This document shows positions 1 to 6,776 of a stretch of 45,019 bases of DNA, in pieces. A model generated the notes under the pieces. That model did not search any database and had not been told where the DNA came from. It saw nothing but the letters and a program-made list of their open reading frames with translations. Position 1 is the stretch's first letter. Each line of letters opens with the position of its first letter. The translations under genes and the position numbers were made by a program. The stretch is from IMG/VR virus record IMGVR_UViG_3300048020_000066, positions 1 through 45,019 of that record; one strand, given 5' to 3'. This DNA is from a virus.

Positions 1-4
1 TCTC

Positions 5-2521
5 CTAACCAAAGAATGAATCTAAACTTGCAACTGGTTCTACATTCCAGTTAATTAAGTTTACGATATTCTTTAATGGTTCTGTAAATGCTTTATCAAA
101 TTGCATATCATAATCAATGAATCTATGTAAATCTAGTTCCCTAGGAAGTGAACTGATAAACGATATGACATTCTCATTGATTGGGTTTGGTGTTGTGAGA
201 TATGAGAAACGAATCTTATCTGAGTTCTTAATCATTTCATATCTCATGTCGAGGTTCTTGGATTTCAATAAGTTGTTGTGTAGTAGAGAACCTCGAACAT
301 GAATTGGTGTTCCCTTAGAATAAATGTTTGTTGGACAAGAGTATTGTGCAAGATTCTTTACACCTCTTGGGAATGCAACCTCTTCGGGTGGAAGGTTTCT
401 GAACTCTTTACGTGCAGTCTCTACGAACTCCCATAGTTCTTGTTCAGTTCCATTCATAACCACCTTTAAGGCTTCTGTTAGTTTTGTTCTGACCCATTGA
501 GGTGTAGAAGACTTTGCAGTTTCGATACCCATCATTTTAAGTTTCGGTTCTGCAAGTCTTACACCTTCGTTGTCATATACATTTAGAATGTATCTTTTCT
601 TTGCAGTCCAAATACCTCTGTCTGCAATTACTTCTCTCCCCATTTGCATTTTTTGTTGGAATGCATTAGTGTATTCTGCAAGGTCTTTGAATCCTTTTGC
701 AAGAACTTGTTCAATCATTCCTTCGGATTTGTTTAGGAAATCTACAATCTTGGTCTTGTCTGTTTCTTCGGGTAAGACTTTCTTAACCAGTTTGTCCATA
801 GTGATATAGACTGAATCAGTATCCATTGCAATCACATAGTCTTCGTTATCTGTTTCAAGTGTTTTGTTTAGGAACTCATTGATAGTTTTCTCTGACCACT
901 TGATAATTAACTGACCACTGGTTGTAATTGACTCTGCAAGGTCAATAGAAAAGAATGCAAAGTATTGATTTGCAAGAGCTCCATATGCAGAGTTAAGTGC
1001 AATCTTACGAACCTGTTGATTGTTGTATGCACGTTTGATAAGTGTATCAAGTTCTTTCTTACGTTTGGTTTCTTTACAGAGTTCTCGTTCTTTCTGATAA
1101 CCAATCATTTTCTTCTTCCACTCTTTTCTCTCGTCATAGAGTCGTTCCATAAGTTCGGGAAGGAAACCTTGTTTATCTTTAGAATACATTACACCATTTG
1201 GACACACTGTATGACCCTGTTGATACACATAAGATAAGTCTGATTCTTTGTTTAACATTCTCTCCACATTGATATCTTGTCTGTTTCCCTTTATCATTTT
1301 CTCGGGTGAGATATTGTATTGCATAATAATATGTGGATACAGTGAGTTCAAGTCGAATGACACTACCCAATCATGTCCACCGACTATTGGGTCTTTAACA
1401 TATGCACCAACGATTTGGTGTGTCTTATCATTACCACTCTTTAGTCTTTGTGGTGGTGTTTGTATGTTTTGTTCTTTGAGGTGATTGTAGATTATAGTTT
1501 CCCAATACTTCACCATTCCGAAAGTGTCATTGTAATTACACTTTGCATTGTATGACATTGCACAAGTCAATTCAATCAGTCCTAGTTTCTCTTCTAGTTC
1601 TTCAACAAGGACAACGTCTTTGACATTGTATTCTAAGAATTTTGCATAGTCCTGTTTGTAAAGTGTATGAAGATTTCCATACTCTGAGTAATCTAGTTTA
1701 CCAGTTCCAAGTTCTACTTGTGCAATGTTTTCTAGTTTGTAGGATTCTTGATTTACGAATGTATGTTTACGATACAGTTCAAGATAGTCAAGAACATTGA
1801 TACCATATAGATTGAATATCATTTGTTTCTGACCAAAACCCGAATGGAATTCTCTCACGTCACATTGATTCCATGGTGAAAGCTTCTTGTGTTCTCCCTC
1901 ACCAAGTATTCTGTCGATACGATTACATAGATATGTAATATCGAATGAGTTTACATTCCAACCTGTAATGATATCAAAAGATTCTGTTCTCCAGTATTTG
2001 ATAAACTTGAGTAATAGTTCTGATTCATTTTTACAGTTGTAATAAACTACGTCTGTTCTGTTGTGTTCCCAAGGGCCGATACCAAAGACATGTGTATCTT
2101 TACCAATTGGTTTCAATGAAATTGCATTGACCTTTTCGTTTGCATAGATTGGTTCGGGGAATCCGTCTTCACACTCACACTCAATATCAAGTGTTGCAAT
2201 CTTTATGTGTTTCAAGTCAAACTCTATGTCACCTTGAAACTTATCTGCAATGTAAGTGTAAATGTATCTGTCGTATCCATGGATTTCGAATCCTTCGACA
2301 CCACTGTATCTCTCTCTGAACTTTCTTGCACCACCCATAGAGTTTAGATTCACTGCTTCCAGTGGTCTTCCGTCTAAACTTTTGAATGGTGTTTCCCCTT
2401 TCTTAGAAGGGATATAGTGATTTGGTCTATAAGATACAGAAAGTTTTTGTTGTTTTCCGTTCTTATAACCTTTGACTAGAATCTTGTCTCTAGTCCGACA
2501 AACATTTGTATAGAAATCCAT
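5..2521 (-). CDS. 43: DNA polymerase gp43 (family B)
   Basis: Replicative T4-type DNA polymerase with proofreading exonuclease, 838 aa (T4 gp43 is about 900). Exo I is D112-I-E114, the same numbering as T4. Exo II (GWNVNSFD) and Exo III (EYNVKDVV) follow. Polymerase motif A is DLNSLYPHI from D390, motif B KIALNSAYGALAN near 506-518, motif C DTDS at 567-570. All catalytic acidic residues are present, so it should be active. The C-terminus is SLDSFFG, the sliding-clamp-binding tail known from T4/RB69 polymerases. In T4 gene 43 follows regA; here about 11 kb of cargo separates them. A consensus early promoter ends exactly 6 nt before the ATG and there is no Shine-Dalgarno, so the transcript is probably leaderless. 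Confidence 0.98.
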   Translation of the reverse strand: MDFYTNVCRTRDKILVKGYKNGKQQKLSVSYRPNHYIPSKKGETPFKSLDGRPLEAVNLNSMGGARKFRERYSGVEGFEIHGYDRYIYTYIADKFQGDIEFDLKHIKIATLDIECECEDGFPEPIYANEKVNAISLKPIGKDTHVFGIGPWEHNRTDVVYYNCKNESELLLKFIKYWRTESFDIITGWNVNSFDITYLCNRIDRILGEGEHKKLSPWNQCDVREFHSGFGQKQMIFNLYGINVLDYLELYRKHTFVNQESYKLENIAQVELGTGKLDYSEYGNLHTLYKQDYAKFLEYNVKDVVLVEELEEKLGLIELTCAMSYNAKCNYNDTFGMVKYWETIIYNHLKEQNIQTPPQRLKSGNDKTHQIVGAYVKDPIVGGHDWVVSFDLNSLYPHIIMQYNISPEKMIKGNRQDINVERMLNKESDLSYVYQQGHTVCPNGVMYSKDKQGFLPELMERLYDERKEWKKKMIGYQKERELCKETKRKKELDTLIKRAYNNQQVRKIALNSAYGALANQYFAFFSIDLAESITTSGQLIIKWSEKTINEFLNKTLETDNEDYVIAMDTDSVYITMDKLVKKVLPEETDKTKIVDFLNKSEGMIEQVLAKGFKDLAEYTNAFQQKMQMGREVIADRGIWTAKKRYILNVYDNEGVRLAEPKLKMMGIETAKSSTPQWVRTKLTEALKVVMNGTEQELWEFVETARKEFRNLPPEEVAFPRGVKNLAQYSCPTNIYSKGTPIHVRGSLLHNNLLKSKNLDMRYEMIKNSDKIRFSYLTTPNPINENVISFISSLPRELDLHRFIDYDMQFDKAFTEPLKNIVNLINWNVEPVASLDSFFG

Positions 2522-2527
2522 GTAGTT

Positions 2528-2557
2528 ATTATACTACAATAGGGTCTATTCTGTCAA
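2528..2557 (-). promoter_or_regulatory. Early sigma70-type promoter of gene 43
   Basis: On the minus strand, TTGACA (2552-2557), an 18-nt spacer and TATAAT (2528-2533), both perfect consensus. TATAAT is followed by AACTAC and then the gene 43 ATG, placing +1 on or next to the A of the start codon. Confidence 0.85.
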
Positions 2558-2785
2558 TGTGGTTCTGTCTGTATATTCTGAAAAATGTTTTTTAACTACG
2601 TCTTTTATATCTTCGTAATGTGCAATCTGTTCCATTTCTTTTTGAATGGTTTCTACATGGTCTCCATGTTCTGCAACACCAACTGAATTCTTGCATTGAA
2701 CAAGAATGTTAGCTTTATGTTTTGCAATCTGACCGTCTGCATGTCCGATAACACCTCTAAGAATTTCACTTGTCATATCTTTCAT
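2546..2785 (-). CDS. Hypothetical protein, 79 aa
   Basis: Unrecognised small soluble protein rich in His, Lys and acidic residues, with a predicted helical C-terminal half. No signal peptide, membrane segment or Cys cluster (one Cys). Its ATG overlaps the stop of the upstream Sm-like gene in a TAATG arrangement, and GAGGT a few bases upstream can serve as Shine-Dalgarno. It is therefore translationally coupled in the lysozyme/Sm-like mini-operon. The gene 43 promoter -35 box lies just inside its 3' end (2552-2557). I recall similar short proteins in T4-like cyanophages but no assigned function. Confidence 0.8.
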   Translation of the reverse strand: MKDMTSEILRGVIGHADGQIAKHKANILVQCKNSVGVAEHGDHVETIQKEMEQIAHYEDIKDVVKKHFSEYTDRTTLTE

Positions 2786-3060
2786 TACTTACCTCTTTTA
2801 TTACCTGTTGCAACTTTGAAGTTTGTTTCTAATTGTGGTCTTGGTTCAAAGACTGTTTGCACTAAATTTTTATTAATAAGAAAGTTATATTCTTTTGCAT
2901 ACGGAATCCATGGTGCAAGTTTCACTTCGAACTTTCCGTCTTGCACGTCTGTAATACAAAGTTGTGCATCAACAATTTTATAGTCACCAAATAAAGTTTT
3001 TTCAACAAAACCTATGATAACTTCTCCTGTATCAAGTCTTATACATTTTACTTTAGACAC
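2785..3060 (-). CDS. Sm-like (LSm/Hfq-fold) small protein
   Basis: About 91 aa. The N-terminal core reads as an Sm1-like strand pattern (CIRLDTGEVIIGFVEKT), followed by short beta strands and a WIPYAKEYNF segment. The pattern recurs in the protein at 28784-29272 (VVKLKTGSEIVGMVRET then FYPYAPL), suggesting paralogous Sm-fold proteins that may bind RNA. There is no in-frame ATG: I chose GTG at 3060, about 10 nt after an AGGAG and overlapping the lysozyme stop by 8 nt. TTG at 3069 is the alternative. It sits between lysozyme and a small hypothetical gene. The fold assignment is inferred from pattern only. Confidence 0.7.
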   Translation of the reverse strand: MSKVKCIRLDTGEVIIGFVEKTLFGDYKIVDAQLCITDVQDGKFEVKLAPWIPYAKEYNFLINKNLVQTVFEPRPQLETNFKVATGNKRGK

Positions 3061-3508
3061 TTCTGACAATCTCCTGTAGTTCGATTGAACGTCTTCCTAC
3101 TTGTTTGAACCAACGTGAGTCTTCCATTTCGACTGCAACCTTTTCCCAATCACATGCAACAACACCTTTCCACATATTATTAAACTTACCAAATCTAGTT
3201 CCTCCTAGATTGAAAGTCATGTTTATGAGAACATGTTGTATATCTTCGGGAAGTGCATAGAAGTCTTCTCCTCCTTTTGACTCAAACACATGAATTGTTT
3301 CTTCTACGTGTTTTTCAAAATCGAGTTCGTAAACTTCGTCTACTCTTTCTTGTGAGACTGGTGTTCCAGCTGGTTGACCATATTCGGGGTCACCTTCTTT
3401 GACTAAGTGTCCAACACCAAAAGTTAAGTATCCTAGTGAGTCTTCATATATTTCTAAGACTTCACCTTCGTGTCTTTTAATCTGTTCCTTTAGAATCTCT
3501 TTGTTCAT
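3053..3508 (-). CDS. e: T4-type lysozyme (endolysin, muramidase)
   Basis: 151 aa (T4 gpe is 164). Cleaves peptidoglycan glycan strands at lysis. The catalytic triad is visible: E14 (RHEG), D23 (IYEDSLGY) and T29 (LTFGVGHL), aligning with T4 E11, D20 and T26. C-terminal landmarks INMTFNLGGTRFGKFNNMW and SRWFKQVGRRS match T4 INMVFQMG and SRWYNQTPNRA. No signal peptide, so release needs a holin. A GAGGAAAG Shine-Dalgarno precedes the ATG, and the gene overlaps its neighbours on both sides. Candidate holins are the small membrane proteins at 12778-13885 and 27974-28698. Confidence 0.93.
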   Translation of the reverse strand: MNKEILKEQIKRHEGEVLEIYEDSLGYLTFGVGHLVKEGDPEYGQPAGTPVSQERVDEVYELDFEKHVEETIHVFESKGGEDFYALPEDIQHVLINMTFNLGGTRFGKFNNMWKGVVACDWEKVAVEMEDSRWFKQVGRRSIELQEIVRSV

Positions 3509-3791
3509 TCTCTTTCCTCGCTTGTTCTTCTATGAGTTCGACTAATATATCACCCATGAGATTGTTTAGTTCGTTATTATTTAGGAGTTCTTCGAGGTCA
3601 TGATTTTCGGGAACTTTGACTATATCCCTTTGGAAATTTAAGTGTTTTTTACCTTCTACAAATTCTACTTTACCATAAACATAGATAACACCTTCCCATT
3701 CTCCTTTAGTAATTTGAATGCCTGACATATCAAGTTTGTTATTGTCTACTACACAATAAACCCCTTCGTCAAATAGTGGTGTATTAACCAA
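3477..3791 (-). CDS. Hypothetical protein, 104 aa, TTG start
   Basis: Unrecognised acidic protein. The N-terminal half is beta-like (EWEGVIYVYGKVEFVEGKKH); the C-terminal half is helical and charged (LEELLNNNELNNLMGDIL). The best start is TTG at 3791, about 7 nt after GGAGAG inside the methyltransferase 3' end. The first in-frame ATG (codon 22, 3728) would cut conserved-looking sequence and has no clear Shine-Dalgarno. It overlaps the methyltransferase by 8 nt and the lysozyme by 32 nt, so it is part of one polycistronic unit. Function unknown. Confidence 0.75.
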   Translation of the reverse strand: MVNTPLFDEGVYCVVDNNKLDMSGIQITKGEWEGVIYVYGKVEFVEGKKHLNFQRDIVKVPENHDLEELLNNNELNNLMGDILVELIEEQARKENEQRDSKGTD

Positions 3792-5220
3792 AGAAACTCT
3801 CCAGTGATTGTCTTCTATTAGGTAAGAATAAATCTTTATTTGTTTTAGAGAACCACCATACGTTTTCCATGTATAGTTTTTTCATAAAGTCTTGCATTGC
3901 AGTTCTATCAATACCTTCTTTATCTGATACTTGATTGTCGTCACTATCACCTTTCACGTCTGACCACTTCTCTAAGAATGCAGTAGAAGATTGAGGTCTT
4001 TGCATGATTCTCATTCCTATCTGACCTTTGAAGTGTTCTCTTAATTCGTCTACTACTTCGTCACATGAAGGGAACATTTTACCTTTCACCTTCGGATTCA
4101 TAATATTAATAAGTAAGTGTCCGTCTTCGGATAACACTTCAAATGATTTTTTAGAAACTGGAATGAAGAAGTCATCTCTCCATGATTCATATTCTGAGAA
4201 CTTACTCCATGATTGGTCTTCTTCATGTTCTCCACCTTTGTTATATGTCTCTGTTGAGAAATATGGTGGTGAAGTAAATGCACAATCTACTGGTGGGAAT
4301 TTTTCATAAGGAATATCCTCTGCACCACTCCTATAGATTACAACTCTCTTCTCACCAACTGACATAAACTTGTCTTTGGTTTCTGTAATTGTAGGTGTAT
4401 TACCTGTAAGAATCTTTTCATATTCTATACATTGTTTCTTATACACTTCGAATGTGTTTGGATTAGGGTCACAACCAATATACATTTCTGTTCTTTGACT
4501 TGCAAAGAATCCACATAGTCGGTCACCCCAACCACAACTAGTGTCTAATACAATTCTTGCATCAGTCATTTCATAGAAACACTTTGCAACTACTGGTTTG
4601 AATTGTGTTGCAATATAGGCTCCTAGTCTGAATGCCATTCTGTAAGTGTCTTCTCTTAATGAACCACCTACTAACTTAACTATTTCTTTTCCGTCTACGT
4701 CTGTTGATATCTCTTTTTGAATATCATTAACACCTCTCCATATTGCACCGAGAGGTGATTTTAATTCTTTTGCAGTTGATTCTTTAAATGCATTCAATGG
4801 AGCTCTATGTCCATATGAATCACATGCAAGTCTTAAGTGTTGCATGAAGTAATCACTTGCATCATTAAATGTGGAAGGTGCATTGACCATTCCATGTCCC
4901 CATTCTGAATATGGGTATTTGTAGTCGTCATATTTTTCTACGACTTCTTCTTCTAAATTTTCGTGTGGATATACAAACTTCCATACATCATAATGTAAGA
5001 GTTTGATAAAAGTGTTTCTCATATCTTCATGAGAGATTTGTTTTAGAGGAAACTCGGGTCTTTCTTTTTCGATATAATCTGCAAGAACCTCACGGAACTT
5101 TTCTCTTCCGTATTCTTCTGTTAATGCATCAAAGAGTTTACCCTCAATTAAAGGTAAACCCTTCTCGTTTGCATTGTCTTTTAAGACTTGATATAGTTTA
5201 TCCGACAAACTCGTCCCCAT
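3784..5220 (-). CDS. Orphan DNA methyltransferase (TSPPY type) with clamp-binding tail
   Basis: About 478 aa amino-methyltransferase. Roughly 220 N-terminal residues without a motif I recognise are followed by AdoMet motif I (VLDTSCGWGD, near 226) and catalytic motif IV TSPPY (near 316). TSPPY is typical of N4-cytosine or N6-adenine enzymes. No restriction endonuclease is adjacent, so it is an orphan enzyme, perhaps for self-modification of phage DNA. The last ten residues, RRQSLESFFG, match the QxxLxxFF clamp-binding pattern and resemble the polymerase end SLDSFFG, implying recruitment to gp45. The start is ATG 5220; GTG at 5232 is an alternative. It overlaps the peroxiredoxin stop. Base specificity cannot be told. 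Confidence 0.88.
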   Translation of the reverse strand: MGTSLSDKLYQVLKDNANEKGLPLIEGKLFDALTEEYGREKFREVLADYIEKERPEFPLKQISHEDMRNTFIKLLHYDVWKFVYPHENLEEEVVEKYDDYKYPYSEWGHGMVNAPSTFNDASDYFMQHLRLACDSYGHRAPLNAFKESTAKELKSPLGAIWRGVNDIQKEISTDVDGKEIVKLVGGSLREDTYRMAFRLGAYIATQFKPVVAKCFYEMTDARIVLDTSCGWGDRLCGFFASQRTEMYIGCDPNPNTFEVYKKQCIEYEKILTGNTPTITETKDKFMSVGEKRVVIYRSGAEDIPYEKFPPVDCAFTSPPYFSTETYNKGGEHEEDQSWSKFSEYESWRDDFFIPVSKKSFEVLSEDGHLLINIMNPKVKGKMFPSCDEVVDELREHFKGQIGMRIMQRPQSSTAFLEKWSDVKGDSDDNQVSDKEGIDRTAMQDFMKKLYMENVWWFSKTNKDLFLPNRRQSLESFFG

Positions 5221-5719
5221 CGTTCCATGCACAACCTGTTAGTCCACCTGCTTGTAAACCTTGTAAAGTTCTAAGAACTTCGGTGTGGTTTCTTCCAGTG
5301 TCTAATGCATTGACTGACGCATGTTGGATTGTTCTGTTTTTGTCAAAGATAAAGGTTGCACGATAACATACACCCTCTTCTTCATTAACAATACCTAATA
5401 GTGAAGATAATCCTAGTCCACAATCAGCTGCAAGTGTATGTCTGATATTACCTATCAATTCATTCTCTTGTTTCCATGCTAATTTACAGAACTCATTATC
5501 ACCACTAATTCCTATCACGTTTGCATGGTCGACTAAATTGTCAAAACCAGCAATCTCTGTAGGACATATAAAGGTAAAGTCTTTTGGATAAAAGTAGATT
5601 ACTGACCAATCATGTTTTAATGGTTGATAATTTTCGTCTACACTAACTCTCACAAATTCGTTGTTTTCATTTATTCCTTGCAGTGAGAAAGCAGGGAATT
5701 GTTGTCCAACTGTTAACAT
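5198..5719 (-). CDS. 2-Cys peroxiredoxin (AhpC/TSA family)
   Basis: 173 aa thiol peroxidase that reduces hydrogen peroxide and organic peroxides. The peroxidatic site is PKDFTFICPTE with P45, T49 and C52. The supporting Arg is in YRATFIFDKN. C163 in the C-terminal GCAW segment can act as resolving Cys, as in Prx1/AhpC enzymes. The C-terminal tail is short. It needs a host thioredoxin or AhpF-type reductant; none is encoded here. AAAGGAG precedes the ATG and a sigma70-like promoter lies upstream within a 9-bp inverted repeat. It is followed by the methyltransferase with an overlap. Probable role: protecting the infected cell against oxidative stress. Confidence 0.93.
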   Translation of the reverse strand: MLTVGQQFPAFSLQGINENNEFVRVSVDENYQPLKHDWSVIYFYPKDFTFICPTEIAGFDNLVDHANVIGISGDNEFCKLAWKQENELIGNIRHTLAADCGLGLSSLLGIVNEEEGVCYRATFIFDKNRTIQHASVNALDTGRNHTEVLRTLQGLQAGGLTGCAWNDGDEFVG

Positions 5720-5740
5720 AATAATTCTCCTTTATATAAA

Positions 5741-5778
5741 GATACACCCATTATACAATATAACGGGTGTATCGTAAA
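5741..5778 (-). promoter_or_regulatory. Peroxiredoxin promoter within a 9-bp inverted repeat
   Basis: GATACACCC (5741-5749) and GGGTGTATC (5765-5773) form a perfect inverted repeat with a 15-nt centre. The centre holds TATAAT on the minus strand (5750-5755). TTTACG (5773-5778), 17 nt upstream, is a 4/6 match to a -35 box. It may be a repressor or activator operator, or a hairpin that also ends the hsp20 transcript. There is no long U-tract, so a terminator is less convincing. Confidence 0.55.
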
Positions 5779-5786
5779 GGGGTTTT

Positions 5787-6197
5787 CTATTTAATTTTAA
5801 TAGAAACTGGTTTATCCTCTTCGGGGATAACTCTAACCAGTTTGACGTGTAGAATTCCGTCTACCATGTCTGCACCACTAACCTCAACATCATCTGCAAG
5901 TGTAAAGGTTCTTTTGAAAGCTCTTGAAGCAAGTCCTTTATGGACAAAATCCTTTGAGTCTTCATCTACTTTACCTTCGATTGATAAGACATTTCTTTCT
6001 TTAGTGATATCAATGTCTTTCTTACCAAATCCTGCGACTGCGAGTTCAATGCAATAGTTCTCTGCATCTTCCTTTACAATGTTATAAGGTGGGTAGTTAG
6101 TAGTCGTATGATGTGTTAGTCTTTCGAGTTCATCGAAGTATCTATCAAATCCTACAGTAAGCGGTCTGAATTGACCAAATATATCTAAATGCGTCAT
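5787..6197 (-). CDS. hsp20: Small heat-shock protein Hsp20 (IbpA-like)
   Basis: 136 aa ATP-independent holdase chaperone. The N-terminal arm (FGQFRPLTVGFDRYFDELE) resembles IbpA. The alpha-crystallin domain spans about 35-125, with LAVAGFGKKDIDI, the conserved SRAFKRTFTL strand and GILHVKL. A C-terminal I-x-I motif (SIKIK) for oligomer assembly is present. Hsp20 genes are common in T4-like marine phages, where they are thought to assist virion protein folding. The ATG is preceded by AGGAGAAAAAT. It has its own promoter and a roughly 140-nt structured leader (6198-6342), suggesting post-transcriptional or temperature control. Confidence 0.94.
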   Translation of the reverse strand: MTHLDIFGQFRPLTVGFDRYFDELERLTHHTTTNYPPYNIVKEDAENYCIELAVAGFGKKDIDITKERNVLSIEGKVDEDSKDFVHKGLASRAFKRTFTLADDVEVSGADMVDGILHVKLVRVIPEEDKPVSIKIK

Positions 6198-6203
6198 ATT
6201 TTT

Positions 6204-6342
6204 CTCCTATTATAGCAAGTTAATATATCCTAACCTCATTTGAGCATTAGGTGTGAGAACCGAGCTCTTTTGAAGAAATGGGGTCACTTGATGTCGGCGT
6301 TGCCCAATCCAAGTTCCAAATCCGAGCTCTTTTTAAGTTCTC
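6204..6342 (-). promoter_or_regulatory. Structured 5' leader RNA of hsp20 (possible RNA thermometer)
   Basis: Non-coding 189-nt gap whose minus-strand RNA folds into three helices. (I) GAGAAC/GTTCTC (6337-6342 with 6255-6260) encloses two copies of AAAAGAGCTCGG whose self-complementary GAGCTC can pair, plus ACTTG/CAAGT inside. (II) CCTAA..CTCA-AA-TGAG..TTAGG at 6229-6251. (III) TTGCT-ATAAT-AGGAG at 6204-6218, covering the Shine-Dalgarno. TTGCT opposite AGGAG resembles the UYGCU block of ROSE heat-shock thermometers. The folding is by eye; the thermometer role is inference. Helix III is short. Confidence 0.5.
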
Positions 6343-6348
6343 TACTAT

Positions 6349-6378
6349 ATTATATATGGTCTTTTATGATTTAATCAA
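6349..6378 (-). promoter_or_regulatory. Promoter for the hsp20 leader
   Basis: TTGATT (6373-6378), 18-nt spacer, TATAAT (6349-6354) on the minus strand. The spacer equals that of the other early promoters here. The predicted +1 is at about 6342, the first base of leader helix I. Confidence 0.55.
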
Positions 6379-6386
6379 GAGGGTTT

Positions 6387-6776
6387 TTATCTTTTTTTAC
6401 AATTTTTTTGTGAATCAGTTAATACATTGTAATTATTACCGACCACTAGGAACATTAAACCATTAACTTGTCGGATACTTCGACTAGACAAGTTTCCTTG
6501 TTTCTTATCATATTTTAATGCTGGAACAAAGACTGCCGTTTTTACAAAAACCATATCACCGATTGAAGGCCTCTCTCCTATGATAGGATTTAGTTCTCTT
6601 ACACAATCGTATTGAAGACCACGATAAGTTGAGTAGACATCTAATAATTGTAATGTGGTAAAGACTACCCAGTCTGTTGATGTGGGTGGTTCAACTATTC
6701 TCCAATGGAGTGTAGATAGTGACTTGTTCTTCTTTTCCCTTAACTTTGATTCTATCAACTTCTGAGAATTTTCCAT
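6387..6776 (-). CDS. Small polytopic membrane protein (DUF5658-like)
   Basis: 129 aa from the ATG at 6776, overlapping the cyclase 3' end by 86 nt. The reading frame stays open further upstream, but that part is antisense-frame shadow of the cyclase. The region after the overlap looks real: a hydrophobic segment TTLQLLDVYSTYRGL, then CVRELNPIIGERPS, VFVKTAVFVPAL and NGLMFLVVGNNYNVL. The D-x-x-x-T...ELNP...K pattern resembles DUF5658-type membrane proteins. It is the last gene of the curli/cyclase operon. The start is uncertain because no Shine-Dalgarno is obvious. Function unknown. Confidence 0.6.
   Translation of the reverse strand: MENSQKLIESKLREKKNKSLSTLHWRIVEPPTSTDWVVFTTLQLLDVYSTYRGLQYDCVRELNPIIGERPSIGDMVFVKTAVFVPALKYDKKQGNLSSRSIRQVNGLMFLVVGNNYNVLTDSQKNCKKR

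Noticed and set aside
3784-5220. Restriction-modification system
   Set aside because: Neighbours are peroxiredoxin and small or lysis genes; no endonuclease or specificity subunit is seen, so the methyltransferase is called orphan.
6198-6390. tmRNA piece, tRNA or glutamine riboswitch in the gap before hsp20
   Set aside because: No T-arm GGTTCGA, no CCA end, no tmRNA tag frame and no GGAAGTAGG-type glnA motif could be found; left as an unclassified structured leader.
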